A stretch of DNA of 64,000 nt from CAZDDB01 sp963843285. GTDB taxonomy: Bacteria; Acidobacteriota; HRBIN11; JAKEFK01. The position numbers and the translations under genes are program-made. Positions 44,940 to 53,660 of this stretch are shown in pieces. Position 1 is the stretch's first letter. Each line of letters starts with the position of its first letter. Below the pieces are notes generated by a model that made no database searches, was not told the DNA's origin, and was given only the letters and a program-made list of their open reading frames with translations. The DNA is taken from positions 280,434 to 344,433 of the forward strand of contig CAWJJO010000020.1 in assembly GCA_963843285.1 (NCBI GenBank), in the 5' to 3' direction.

Positions 44940-45890
44940 ATGAAAGTTATCAAATTGATTTTGATTTTTGTCTTACTGAGTCCATGCATTTCGATTGCGT
45001 GTGATTTATGCGGATGCTTCATCCCTAAAGACACCATGGTCAAAGGGTTCCGGTTTGGTTTGGCCGAACAATACTCCGATTTTTCGACGTTAAAGTTGGA
45101 TGGGAATGAGATCTTGAATCCTGACGACCAGAAGCTGAATAGCTGGAACACGCAGTTTTACGCGAACTACCATTTCAACGAAAAGTTTGCCCTGCAACTC
45201 AACGTACCTGTGCTGTACAAATCCTTCCGGCGTCCCGAAGAAGGGATCACGCAAAACGGCACTGAGTCCGGAATCGGTGATTTTTCGCTGGTTGGATATT
45301 ACGTGCCGTATCAGAGAAAGAACCCGTACTCGCAATTCACATGGAAGGTCATCGCAGGAATCAAGTTTCCTACCGGCAACTCGGATCCTTTGAGCGAAGA
45401 GCTCGAAGAGGATTCCGGCGATGACGCGACGACGCAAATGAGCGGCATTCATGGGCATGACATTGCGCTGGGTACCGGTTCCTACGACGGTATCCTGGGA
45501 ACGGATATGTTTGGCCGCTGGAACAAGATGTTCTTGACAGGTCATGCTCAATTCGCGATCCGCAGCACCGGTGCGTTTGATTATCGTTTCGCCAACGATC
45601 TGATCTGGTATGGCGGCCCCGGCATTTATGTTGCAACCAACGACACTTACTCCCTGGGGATACAGGCACTGCTCTTTGGTGAATACAAGGGAGAAGATGA
45701 GCTGGCAGGTGAAAAAGCGGACGATACCGCCATCACCGCTGCCTATTTTGGTCCCCTGGCGCTAATCGGATTGGGTCAGGGATTCATGGCTGAAGCAGGG
45801 ATCGGATTTCCGCTTTACATCAACAATTCAGGGTTGCAGTCTGTGCCCGATTACCGGGTTCGCGCCGGCATTACCTGGCAATTCCAATAG
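44940..45890 (+). CDS. Outer-membrane beta-barrel protein with N-terminal CDLCGC motif
   Basis: A 316-residue protein with a signal peptide (KVIKLILIFVLLSPCISIA) directly followed by CDLCGC. The rest alternates amphipathic strands (NTQFYANYHFNEKFALQLNVP, VIAGIKFPTGNSD, MAEAGIGFPLYIN) and ends VRAGITWQFQ with an aromatic, polar terminal strand, as in outer-membrane barrels. It resembles transporter or MetA-like barrels only loosely. It lies 81 bases downstream of the Cys-rich protein gene on the same strand. Confidence 0.7.
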   Translation: MKVIKLILIFVLLSPCISIACDLCGCFIPKDTMVKGFRFGLAEQYSDFSTLKLDGNEILNPDDQKLNSWNTQFYANYHFNEKFALQLNVPVLYKSFRRPEEGITQNGTESGIGDFSLVGYYVPYQRKNPYSQFTWKVIAGIKFPTGNSDPLSEELEEDSGDDATTQMSGIHGHDIALGTGSYDGILGTDMFGRWNKMFLTGHAQFAIRSTGAFDYRFANDLIWYGGPGIYVATNDTYSLGIQALLFGEYKGEDELAGEKADDTAITAAYFGPLALIGLGQGFMAEAGIGFPLYINNSGLQSVPDYRVRAGITWQFQ

Positions 45891-45907
45891 GATAATCTTG
45901 CAAGTTT

Positions 45908-45981
45908 GGAGTGGCGGGCCTCCGTGCCCGCCGCTAATTTTGGTTTTCGCCGGAATGGCGGGCAGGGACGCCCGCCTCTCC
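45908..45981. repeat. Palindromic repeat, family A
   Basis: GGAGTGGCGGGCCTCCGTGC at the left and GGCAGGGACGCCCGCCTCTCC-type sequence at the right pair imperfectly. It runs into the 3' end of the TlpA-like gene on the other strand, supplying the codons for the last residues GVPARHSGENQN. Confidence 0.72.
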
Positions 45982-46431
45982 AAGGATTGCTGTGATTTCG
46001 GCCTCCTGGATGATGCCCAGGCTGGAATAGATTCGCTGTCCGTTCCGAAATAAGAACGTTGCCGGGAGGCCACCGGTCCATTTGGGATCAAACTTGCTCA
46101 TGGTCTCATCGAACTGACTTCCAGAGCGCAGCATCACGTGGTAGGGAATCTGGTATTTCCGAATGAATTTTTTAACTGCGCCCGCGTTTTCTACAGCATC
46201 CAGCGAAACTCCGATGACTTTCAGATCGGGAAATTTCGTATGGAGCCGAATCAGGATCGGAATTTCCTTCGTACAAGGTTCGCACCAGGTAGCCCAGAAA
46301 TTGAGAAGCACAATTTGATTTTGCGCGGGCAGCGAGAGGATCTGAGGATCCTGGATACGTTGCAATGACGAAGCAGATCCACAAGCGGAGCAAAGCGTGC
46401 AGAGCAACAGGACAACGAATTCGGATTTCAC
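45934..46431 (-). CDS. TlpA-like thioredoxin-fold protein, probable lipoprotein
   Basis: A 165-residue exported thiol-disulfide oxidoreductase. A lipoprotein-like signal (VVLLLCTLCSACGS) precedes a thioredoxin domain with NFWATWCEPCTKEIP (catalytic WCxxC) and the cis-Pro region GGLPATFLF. It may reduce disulfides for cytochrome maturation or similar work. Its last dozen residues come from a palindromic repeat. It overlaps the upstream SDR gene by four bases, so they are coupled. Confidence 0.88.
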   Translation of the reverse strand: MKSEFVVLLLCTLCSACGSASSLQRIQDPQILSLPAQNQIVLLNFWATWCEPCTKEIPILIRLHTKFPDLKVIGVSLDAVENAGAVKKFIRKYQIPYHVMLRSGSQFDETMSKFDPKWTGGLPATFLFRNGQRIYSSLGIIQEAEITAILGEAGVPARHSGENQN

Positions 46432-47234
46432 TTCACTTCCAATCCGAGGAAGCCTTCGCGCTCCAGAGACCAGCCGCCGTCCAACACCAGCATGTGTCCG
46501 GTGATGTAGCCCGCATAGTCAGAGGCCAGATAGCAGATCGCTTGCGCCATCTCTTCGGGAGTGCCAAACCGTCCCAGTGGAATCGCAGACTCCACGCGTT
46601 TTCGGATTTCCTCGGTAGGCCACAAATTGCGGTCCGTTCCTTCACTACGGAATGGACCTGGTGCTACCGTATTCACTCGGATATTGTATTTTGCCCATTC
46701 GACAGCGAGTGTCCGGCTCATTGAGATCACACCTGCTTTTGCCGAGACAGAATGGACATTTCCGGGGCCGCCTTGAAGCGCCTGGGGATGCACCACGCTA
46801 ATAATCGAGCCTTTCTTCTGGCGAATCATCTGCAGTCCGGCGGCGCGGGTACAGTAGAAGGTTCCATGCAGCACGATGTTCACCACAGCGTTCCACCCGT
46901 TTACCGATAGATCTTCCGCGCGGCAAACAAAGTTGCCCGCCGCGTTGTTTACCAGTACATCGATCCTGCCGAAACACTCGATTGCGCGATCGACCATTTG
47001 TTGCACACGCGCCGCATCGCGGATATCTACCGCAAAGGTCTCCACGCGTGTTCCTTCCTCCGCGATTTCCGCAGCGGATTGCTTGAGCTTTTCTTCCCGG
47101 CGCCCCGCAATCAAGACATCCGCGCCGAGTCGCGCAAACATCTTTGCAGCTGTCTTTCCAAGCCCGGTGCCGCCACCGGTAATGATTACCACCTGATTCG
47201 CAAAAATCTTTTCTGTAAAGATATCATCCTCCAC
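46428..47234 (-). CDS. SDR oxidoreductase, 2,4-dienoyl-CoA reductase-like
   Basis: A 268-residue short-chain dehydrogenase. The NADP-binding motif is IITGGGTGLG and the structural motif NNAAGNF. The usual YxxxK catalytic Tyr is replaced: the site reads SVSAKAGV, as in the 2,4-dienoyl-CoA reductase (DECR) branch, where Tyr is absent at that point. It ends TGHMLVLDGGWSL. Beta-oxidation of unsaturated fatty acids is therefore the best guess. It is coupled to the TlpA-like gene. Confidence 0.85.
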   Translation of the reverse strand: MEDDIFTEKIFANQVVIITGGGTGLGKTAAKMFARLGADVLIAGRREEKLKQSAAEIAEEGTRVETFAVDIRDAARVQQMVDRAIECFGRIDVLVNNAAGNFVCRAEDLSVNGWNAVVNIVLHGTFYCTRAAGLQMIRQKKGSIISVVHPQALQGGPGNVHSVSAKAGVISMSRTLAVEWAKYNIRVNTVAPGPFRSEGTDRNLWPTEEIRKRVESAIPLGRFGTPEEMAQAICYLASDYAGYITGHMLVLDGGWSLEREGFLGLEVK

Positions 47235-47350
47235 TCCACAAGATCAGCAATTATTATGCAAGAAAATCCAGCAAATTGTATCCCGATAAGGCTTGCGGTC
47301 TGTAACCGGCATCATTCCGCATTCCGCATTCATCGTTATAATAGATTGGC

Positions 47351-49873
47351 ATGGAGCTGGTGCTCATCCGATCTCCGCAGGGTCCGGACGAACAGGTTTT
47401 CAATCTGAAGCCCGGAATCAATACATTTGGCAGCTCGCTCAATAGCGACCTGAAAATCCAATCGACAGGCATCCTTCCACACCACTTGAATATTGAAAAT
47501 TCGCTGAACACCCTCTATGTGACGGGAGTGAAGCCCGATGCTTTTTTTATCTACCAGGGAAAATCTTGTCATCAAGCCGTAGTCCACGCCGGTGAATTCT
47601 TCACGGTCAACGATATCCCCTTTTACTGCCATGCAACCAGCAGTTCCGAACCCACACAACATGTGATGATATTGCCGTCTGCAACCAAAGCGCAAATGCC
47701 GGTGGTAGCATCCGCTTCGGCGCCGGCCGGATCGGACACGATGCAGATTTCCGCGTTTGTAACGCAAAAACAAGTGAGCCTTCCTCTTCTGATCGGCAGG
47801 AATTCGCAATGCGATCTTGTTCTCAGCCATCCGCAGGTATCCGCCTACCACGCAAAGATCACACGCGACGGCATCGGAATCGTCATTGAGGATCTCGGCA
47901 GTTCCAATGGCACCTATGTGTCGGATGTGCCTGTGCACAGAGCGCCGCTGCAACCAGGTGAGTCCATCGTGATCATGCCCTATTTCTTGCTGTTCACCGG
48001 CGAGTACATCAATGTGTATACCTTCCAGCGAGAAAGCAGACTGATCGGTTATCAGGTCAGCGTTGCAGCAGGAACGAAAAAAATCCTGGACCGAGTCACG
48101 ATCGCGTGTGGCTCTAACGAATTAGTAGGTTTGATCGGTCCCAGCGGGTCGGGCAAGACAACGCTGATGAAGTGTCTGAGCGGCCAGACCATGCCATCCG
48201 GCGGACGAGTCCAGTTGAACGGCCTGGATGTCTACAGTCACTTCCATTTGTTCAAGCGAAACATCGGGTTTGTGCCCCAGGACGACATCATCCACCGCGA
48301 GCTGACCGTGCAACAGACCCTGATGTACGCGGCGAGATTGCGCTTGCCGCAGGACATGTCCGAGAAGGAGCGCAAGACCCGGGTATACGAGACTCTCATT
48401 GAGCTGGAGCTCGAAGAACAGGAACGGCAGGCAGTACATCGTCTCAGCGGCGGACAGAGAAAGCGCGTGAATATTGCGATCGAACTGCTGACCAAGCCGG
48501 GTGTCCTGTTTCTTGATGAACCGACCTCGGGATTGGATCCGGCTCTGGACGAAAAACTGATGATTCTGTTCAAGAAATTATCACAGGACGGAAGAATCAC
48601 GGTTCTGACCACCCACCTTCTGGAGCATGCGAACATGTTTTCCAGAATCGCTCTCATGCACTATGGAAGGCTGATCTTTTTCGGGACACCGGCAGAAGCG
48701 ACCGAATTTTTCCAGGTCCATGCGGTCAGCGCGCTGTATTCAAAAATCAAGACAAGGCCGGCCGAAGAATGGCAGGAAGAATTTCAGAAGACTCCCGCAA
48801 ATCAGACTGAAGCTGCCCGCCTGCGGGACCAGGTATTACCCTCCAGACGCGGCGAAGTGTCCGTTCCCCATTATGAAACTGAGCCCGCAGGCCATCAGTT
48901 TTTGCAATGGGCAATTCTCTCACGGCGCTACCTCGACATCATTTTGCGCGACAAAAAAAACACGGGTATTCTGCTGCTTCAAGCGCCTTTGATCGCATTT
49001 TTCATCATGATCGCGACGTCCAATCTCAGCAGCAGATTATTTATGATGGCGCTCGCGGCGCTCTGGTTCGGGTGCAATAACTCGGCGCGAGAAATCTGCA
49101 AAGAGCTTCCGCTTTACAGACGCGAGCGAATGGTCAATCTGTCCATCCTTCCCTATCTCGGCTCTAAATTCGTTGTCCTTTCAGTTCTAGTTTTTTTGCA
49201 ATGTCTGGTCCTTGCTCTACTTACGCCCTTCCAGTTTTTTCAAGCATACTGGCCGCTTTTGCTTTGTGGCCTTGCCGGTGTTGCAATGGGCCTGTGTATC
49301 AGCTCAATCGTGGATTCTCCGGATAAAGCGATCGCACTTGTGCCCATCATATTGATTCCGCAGGTGCTTTTTTCCGGAATCTTCGGCGAGCTGGATGGAG
49401 TCAGAAAAACCATCGGTGAAGTCATGATCAGCAAATGGTCCTACAATCTGATGAAAAAACAATTCGAATTGCCTTCCTTCGAATACCAGAAGAGGCTCGA
49501 AAAACAAATTGATACGAATCAGGCGGCGATGAAAGAATCGCAAGAAGAGATTGAAGGGCTTCAGGAAGATCTTCAAAGCGTTCTGAACAAAATGGAAGAG
49601 TCGCAGGACTCCGTTCAACTTGAGGATCAACGATATGATGCGAACCGGATCACGAAGGACCTTCGCAGCGAACAAAAACGGATCGAAACGGCCCGCAGAA
49701 AAGTGGAGAGTGCAGAAAAGGAACTCCGCACAAAAGCAAAATTATTTGTGTGGATCGACCATCCACGAAGCAAATCCATCGAGTGGATCGTGTTAAGTCT
49801 GTTTACTCTTCTATTTCTTGTTGCCAGCGCGTTGCAGATGCAGCGCAAAGACAAACTCCTGCTGACGCTTTAA
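47351..49873 (+). CDS. FHA-FHA-ABC ATPase-permease fusion (ABCG-like)
   Basis: An 840-residue half-transporter. Two FHA-type domains occupy about residues 1-95 and 125-215 (the second with LLIGRNSQCDLVLSH and GSSNGTYV). The ATPase has Walker A GPSGSGKTT, the signature LSGGQRKR and Walker B LFLDEPTSGLD. The ABC-2 type membrane part has about six segments, with a long coiled coil (about 695-795) before the last one. FHA domains bind phosphothreonine, so control by a Ser/Thr kinase is likely, and one lies at 36424. Substrate unknown. A TATAAT at 47337 may be a promoter for a very short leader. Confidence 0.9.
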   Translation: MELVLIRSPQGPDEQVFNLKPGINTFGSSLNSDLKIQSTGILPHHLNIENSLNTLYVTGVKPDAFFIYQGKSCHQAVVHAGEFFTVNDIPFYCHATSSSEPTQHVMILPSATKAQMPVVASASAPAGSDTMQISAFVTQKQVSLPLLIGRNSQCDLVLSHPQVSAYHAKITRDGIGIVIEDLGSSNGTYVSDVPVHRAPLQPGESIVIMPYFLLFTGEYINVYTFQRESRLIGYQVSVAAGTKKILDRVTIACGSNELVGLIGPSGSGKTTLMKCLSGQTMPSGGRVQLNGLDVYSHFHLFKRNIGFVPQDDIIHRELTVQQTLMYAARLRLPQDMSEKERKTRVYETLIELELEEQERQAVHRLSGGQRKRVNIAIELLTKPGVLFLDEPTSGLDPALDEKLMILFKKLSQDGRITVLTTHLLEHANMFSRIALMHYGRLIFFGTPAEATEFFQVHAVSALYSKIKTRPAEEWQEEFQKTPANQTEAARLRDQVLPSRRGEVSVPHYETEPAGHQFLQWAILSRRYLDIILRDKKNTGILLLQAPLIAFFIMIATSNLSSRLFMMALAALWFGCNNSAREICKELPLYRRERMVNLSILPYLGSKFVVLSVLVFLQCLVLALLTPFQFFQAYWPLLLCGLAGVAMGLCISSIVDSPDKAIALVPIILIPQVLFSGIFGELDGVRKTIGEVMISKWSYNLMKKQFELPSFEYQKRLEKQIDTNQAAMKESQEEIEGLQEDLQSVLNKMEESQDSVQLEDQRYDANRITKDLRSEQKRIETARRKVESAEKELRTKAKLFVWIDHPRSKSIEWIVLSLFTLLFLVASALQMQRKDKLLLTL

Positions 49874-50018
49874 GTCCCGTTTGCAATCGGCAAAGAGCGC
49901 TATTGGCCAGGAAGGTCAAGCATGGTATGGTAGGCAAGCAGCGCACGCCTTTGTATCAAGAGTTCCTAACAAGACCTGCTGGAACAGGCCAACTGCGGGG
50001 ATACAGGAGATATCATCA

Positions 50019-52481
50019 ATGAACTTCAAGAAACGAACACACATCACCAATACGCTGGCCGCTGTAGTACTTTCTCTACTGGCCGTTATGGTAGGCTCCT
50101 ACTCAGGCCAGAAGGCTGCTGCGGCTGACGACAAACCCACACCTTACACTCTCGACCGTACCGTGCTTCCGATTGCGGAACCCAAGTACCCGGCAATCAC
50201 CGAGATGGACGCCCATAAGGCCACGGCGCCGGCGCGTTTCGAGGTGAGAGCGCCGAAAGGAGCGCCGAACGTAGTGGTCGTATTAATTGACGATCAGGGC
50301 TTTGGACAATCCAGCGCATTTGGAGGTCCCATCCATGAACCAACACTGGAAAAGGTGGCCGCGAACGGTTTGAAGTACAACAACTTCCACACTACCGCCC
50401 TTTGCTCGCCGACGCGTGTCGCCTTGCTCACAGGTCGGAACCATCATTTGAATAATGCCGGCGCCATCATGGAACTGGCAACAGCTTTTCAGGGGAACAC
50501 GGGTGTGCGCCCCAACAGCATTGCGCCGCTGGCAGAGATGCTGCGACTCAATGGCTACAGCACTGCTGCATTCGGCAAATACCATGAAACTGCTCCCTGG
50601 GAAGTTTCAGTTTCCGGTCCGTATGACCGCTGGCCCACCCATTCAGGCTTTGATAAATTCTACGGCTTCATTGGCGGTGAAACCAACCAATGGGCTCCCG
50701 CTATTTACGATGGTACGGTCAGGGTTGAGCATAAACCTAGTCCCGAGTATCACTTTACAACCGACATGACCGACCAGGCCATTAATTGGATCGGCGCACA
50801 GCAAGCCCTGACACCTGACAAACCCTTCTACGTGTACTTTGCCACGGGCGCTACGCATGCTCCGCATCATGTCCCCCAGGAATACATCGACAAATACAAA
50901 GGAAAATTCGATCAGGGTTGGGACAAACTGAGAGAAGAAACATTTGCACGGCAAAAAGCGCTGGGAGTCATTCCGCAGAATGCGCAACTGACTCCCCGGC
51001 CAAAAGAAATTCCTGCATGGGACGATCAAACTCCCGATCAGAAAAAACTTTTCGCGAGGCAAATGGAAACATTTGCCGGCTTCGGCGAACACACCGATCA
51101 TGAAGTGGGCAGGTTGGTAGACGCTCTCAAAGAAATGGGCGAGATGGACAACACATTATTCCTCTACATCGTTGGCGACAACGGCGCCAGCGCTGAAGGC
51201 GGACCAGAGGGCACATACAATGAAATGATGGCATTGAACGGAATTATCGGGAATGCTTCCCAAATGATGGATCATATTGATGATTGGGGTAGTCCAAGTA
51301 CATTTCCGCACTATGCCATCGGCTGGGCGTGGGCCGGCGACTCACCTTTTCAGTGGACCAAGCAGGTTGCCTCGCATTTTGGTGGCACCCGTAACGGCAT
51401 GGTCGTTCACTGGCCCAATGGATTCAAGTCAAAAGCAGAATTAAGAACTCAGTTTACTCATGCAGTTGATATTGCACCGACCATTATGGAAGCTGCCGGA
51501 TTGCCTTTCCCGAAAACCGTGGATGGAACGGAGCAGACGCCGTTCAGTGGAGTGTCATTCAAATATACGTTTGATGATGCGAAAGCGCCCGGCAGGCATA
51601 CCACACAATATTTCGAGATGTTTGGAAACAGGGCCATCTACCACGATGGATGGGTGGCCTGTACCCGGCATTCCATTCCATGGTTGATAGCTCCTCTTCC
51701 CCCCGTTCAGGATGATGTGTGGGAACTCTACAATGTGAACGAAGATTTCAGCGAAGCAAATAACCTTGCTGAGAAGAACCCGGCGAAATTAAAAGAGCTT
51801 CAAAAGGTTTTTGATCAGGAAGCAATCAAGAACCATGTGTACCCGATTGATGACCGCCGGTCAGAACGCTTTGATGCTTCCATTGCAGGCAGACCTGACG
51901 TCATGGGTAAACGCACTTCATTGACTGTTTATGAAGGCATGACCGGCTTGATGGAGAATGTCTTCATCAATGTCAAGAACCGATCTTACACCGTTACGGC
52001 GGACGTGGAACTATCCGATGGGAACGCCAGTGGCGTCATCATTGCGCAGGCAGGCCGTTTTGGTGGCTGGTCTCTTTATATGAAAGATGGACAGGTCAAT
52101 CACGAGTACAACTTCTTTGGGCTTGAAAGAACCAATATCTCTTCTTCCAATGCGCTGAGTGCAGGAAAGCACGCAATTAAATACGAATTTGTATTTGAAG
52201 GCGGGAAACCCGGCGGAGGCGGAAAGTGTATTTTGTATGTGGATAGTCAGAAAGTGGCGGAAGGGCGAATTCCTAAAACACAACCGTTTGCTTTCTCCGG
52301 AGATGAAGGCGTTGATGTAGGTTTGGATGGTGAAACAGCCGTATCAAACGACTACAAAGAAGGAGATAACAAGTTCACCGGCAAGATCAAAAAAGTAACG
52401 GTAGATACGAAGCCAGCTGATCTCAGCGAAAAAGACAAGAAGGAAAGCGCCGAATCAGGAAGGAGAAGTAGCAACGATTAA
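50019..52481 (+). CDS. Exported arylsulfatase with C-terminal lectin-like domain
   Basis: An 820-residue sulfatase. After a signal peptide (TLAAVVLSLLAVMVGS) comes the sulfatase domain: metal motif VLIDDQGFGQSSAFGG and the formylglycine site ALCSPTRVALLTGRN (CxPxR), so it needs a formylglycine-generating enzyme. Other metal ligands fit VGDNGAS. The C-terminal 250 residues form a beta-rich domain (NRSYTVTADVEL, GGWSLYMKDGQVNHEYN, CILYVDSQKVAEGRI). The frame opens at 49881, but AGGAGA precedes the ATG at 50019. A decayed sulfatase C-terminus lies 500 bases downstream. Confidence 0.92.
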   Translation: MNFKKRTHITNTLAAVVLSLLAVMVGSYSGQKAAAADDKPTPYTLDRTVLPIAEPKYPAITEMDAHKATAPARFEVRAPKGAPNVVVVLIDDQGFGQSSAFGGPIHEPTLEKVAANGLKYNNFHTTALCSPTRVALLTGRNHHLNNAGAIMELATAFQGNTGVRPNSIAPLAEMLRLNGYSTAAFGKYHETAPWEVSVSGPYDRWPTHSGFDKFYGFIGGETNQWAPAIYDGTVRVEHKPSPEYHFTTDMTDQAINWIGAQQALTPDKPFYVYFATGATHAPHHVPQEYIDKYKGKFDQGWDKLREETFARQKALGVIPQNAQLTPRPKEIPAWDDQTPDQKKLFARQMETFAGFGEHTDHEVGRLVDALKEMGEMDNTLFLYIVGDNGASAEGGPEGTYNEMMALNGIIGNASQMMDHIDDWGSPSTFPHYAIGWAWAGDSPFQWTKQVASHFGGTRNGMVVHWPNGFKSKAELRTQFTHAVDIAPTIMEAAGLPFPKTVDGTEQTPFSGVSFKYTFDDAKAPGRHTTQYFEMFGNRAIYHDGWVACTRHSIPWLIAPLPPVQDDVWELYNVNEDFSEANNLAEKNPAKLKELQKVFDQEAIKNHVYPIDDRRSERFDASIAGRPDVMGKRTSLTVYEGMTGLMENVFINVKNRSYTVTADVELSDGNASGVIIAQAGRFGGWSLYMKDGQVNHEYNFFGLERTNISSSNALSAGKHAIKYEFVFEGGKPGGGGKCILYVDSQKVAEGRIPKTQPFAFSGDEGVDVGLDGETAVSNDYKEGDNKFTGKIKKVTVDTKPADLSEKDKKESAESGRRSSND

Positions 52482-52656
52482 GGATTAGGCGGCAACTTTT
52501 TGGATTGTCTCTTGTCCGAACTTGTTTCTTGTCTTTGGAGATAGCCGAGTTGCCCGCGCTTGAACCGTCGTAGGGTTGTGTCGGATCTTTCCAAATTTTA
52601 TTTTGTTCTTTCGCTCACTTGTGTTGATTTTCTCATAAGACTCGTGATGCCCCAGG

Positions 52657-52947
52657 CTAAAGTGGGAGATTCTTTTGTGTCGTGTTTTTGAGTCTTACGA
52701 CCACCGTGTTTGGTTTGTCGCTGAGATTGAGATAATTGATGTCGAACAAAATTGTCCATTTGTCCCTTGTTGCTTCGAGGTGACCGGCGAAAGCCATGTC
52801 CAGATCATTAATAACGTCAGAAAAACTGACGTCGATGTCGCGCACGGGTATATCCCGTACCAGTACGTCTCCCGATAGTCCTGCCATCCACAGGTAGGGT
52901 GTGAAATCAACCTTCCAACGTGATTCACCATTTTCGGAAGTGTCGCC
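52657..52947 (-). pseudogene. Fragment of an outer-membrane beta-barrel protein gene
   Basis: The frame reads ENGESRWKVDFTPYLWMAGLSGDV, then DVSFSDVINDLDMAFAGHLEATRDKWTILFDINYLNLSD, which is the N-terminal mature part of an outer-membrane barrel protein. It lacks a signal peptide, being joined in frame to the end of a sulfatase fragment, and stops soon after. The rest of the barrel is missing. Confidence 0.72.
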
Positions 52948-53025
52948 GCTTTGGTAGTAGGAGATTGTGCTACGCTCGCCGGCCGGTGAAAGACTGTAGG
53001 CCTGCGCCAACTCTGTTTGAGCTAG

Positions 53026-53370
53026 ATCGTCCGCCGAGAACGCTATGCCCTGGGTTTGTTCGATGCGACCGGGAGCGACATTCTTACCGTTAACCATGAG
53101 CGTGGCAGTGCCGTCTTTTGCCAACGCCGCCACCGTAATATGCGAAGTCCAATTTGATGGTCGCTTTTCCCTGCGGGCAACGCCTGAGTCGCAGCCACGG
53201 TGTATTCGTGCAGACCCAGCCAGTTGTAAGTACACGTCAGCTTACCCTCCTTCAGGAACAGACTCCAGCCACGAACCGGCTAGCCTGAGCCAGAATCACA
53301 CCGTTAGTCCCATTCTCAACTTCGGCGGTGATAGTGTGCATCCGGTTCTTGATATTATAAAGACGCCAAC
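53026..53370 (-). pseudogene. Fragment of a second arylsulfatase (C-terminal domain)
   Basis: The minus strand encodes NIKNRMHTITAEVENGTNGV, then after a frameshift GWSLFLKEGKLTCTYNWLGL, and after another GTATLMVNGKNVAPGRIEQT. These align with the C-terminal domain of the intact sulfatase at 50019 (NVKNRSYTVTADVE, GGWSLYMKDGQVNHEYN, LYVDSQKVAEGRIPKT). Several frameshifts and the missing catalytic domain show a decayed copy. Confidence 0.75.
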
Positions 53371-53491
53371 CGAATCTGGTTTTCACGTTTCGAAACAAGA
53401 GGCATAGAGTAAGTCGAAGAAGTTCGCAAACGGAAATTCGGAGAAGGATAACAGAACCAATAGTCTTCAGAAAGAAATCAGGGGATGGTGT

Positions 53492-53565
53492 TCACTTTTC
53501 GTCTGACGTCAAGAATCCAAGCTGATTGAAAAACTCCGCTTGCATAGGGCGGAAGACACCTTTCT
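53492..53565 (-). pseudogene. Duplicated 3' end of the 55244-56830 gene
   Basis: Read on the minus strand this encodes PPYASGVF then FNQLGFLTSDEK and a stop (one extra T between), closely matching PQYAAGVFNQLGFLTSNEK at the end of the protein at 55244-56830. The rest of the gene is absent. Confidence 0.7.
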
Positions 53566-53660
53566 GTTCCTTGCCGGCAGCGCGTTGCACTTACAGTGCG
53601 AAGACAAATCGCTGTTGAAGCTGTAGGTTGGTGGACGGACGTTGCAGCGGTATATATAGT

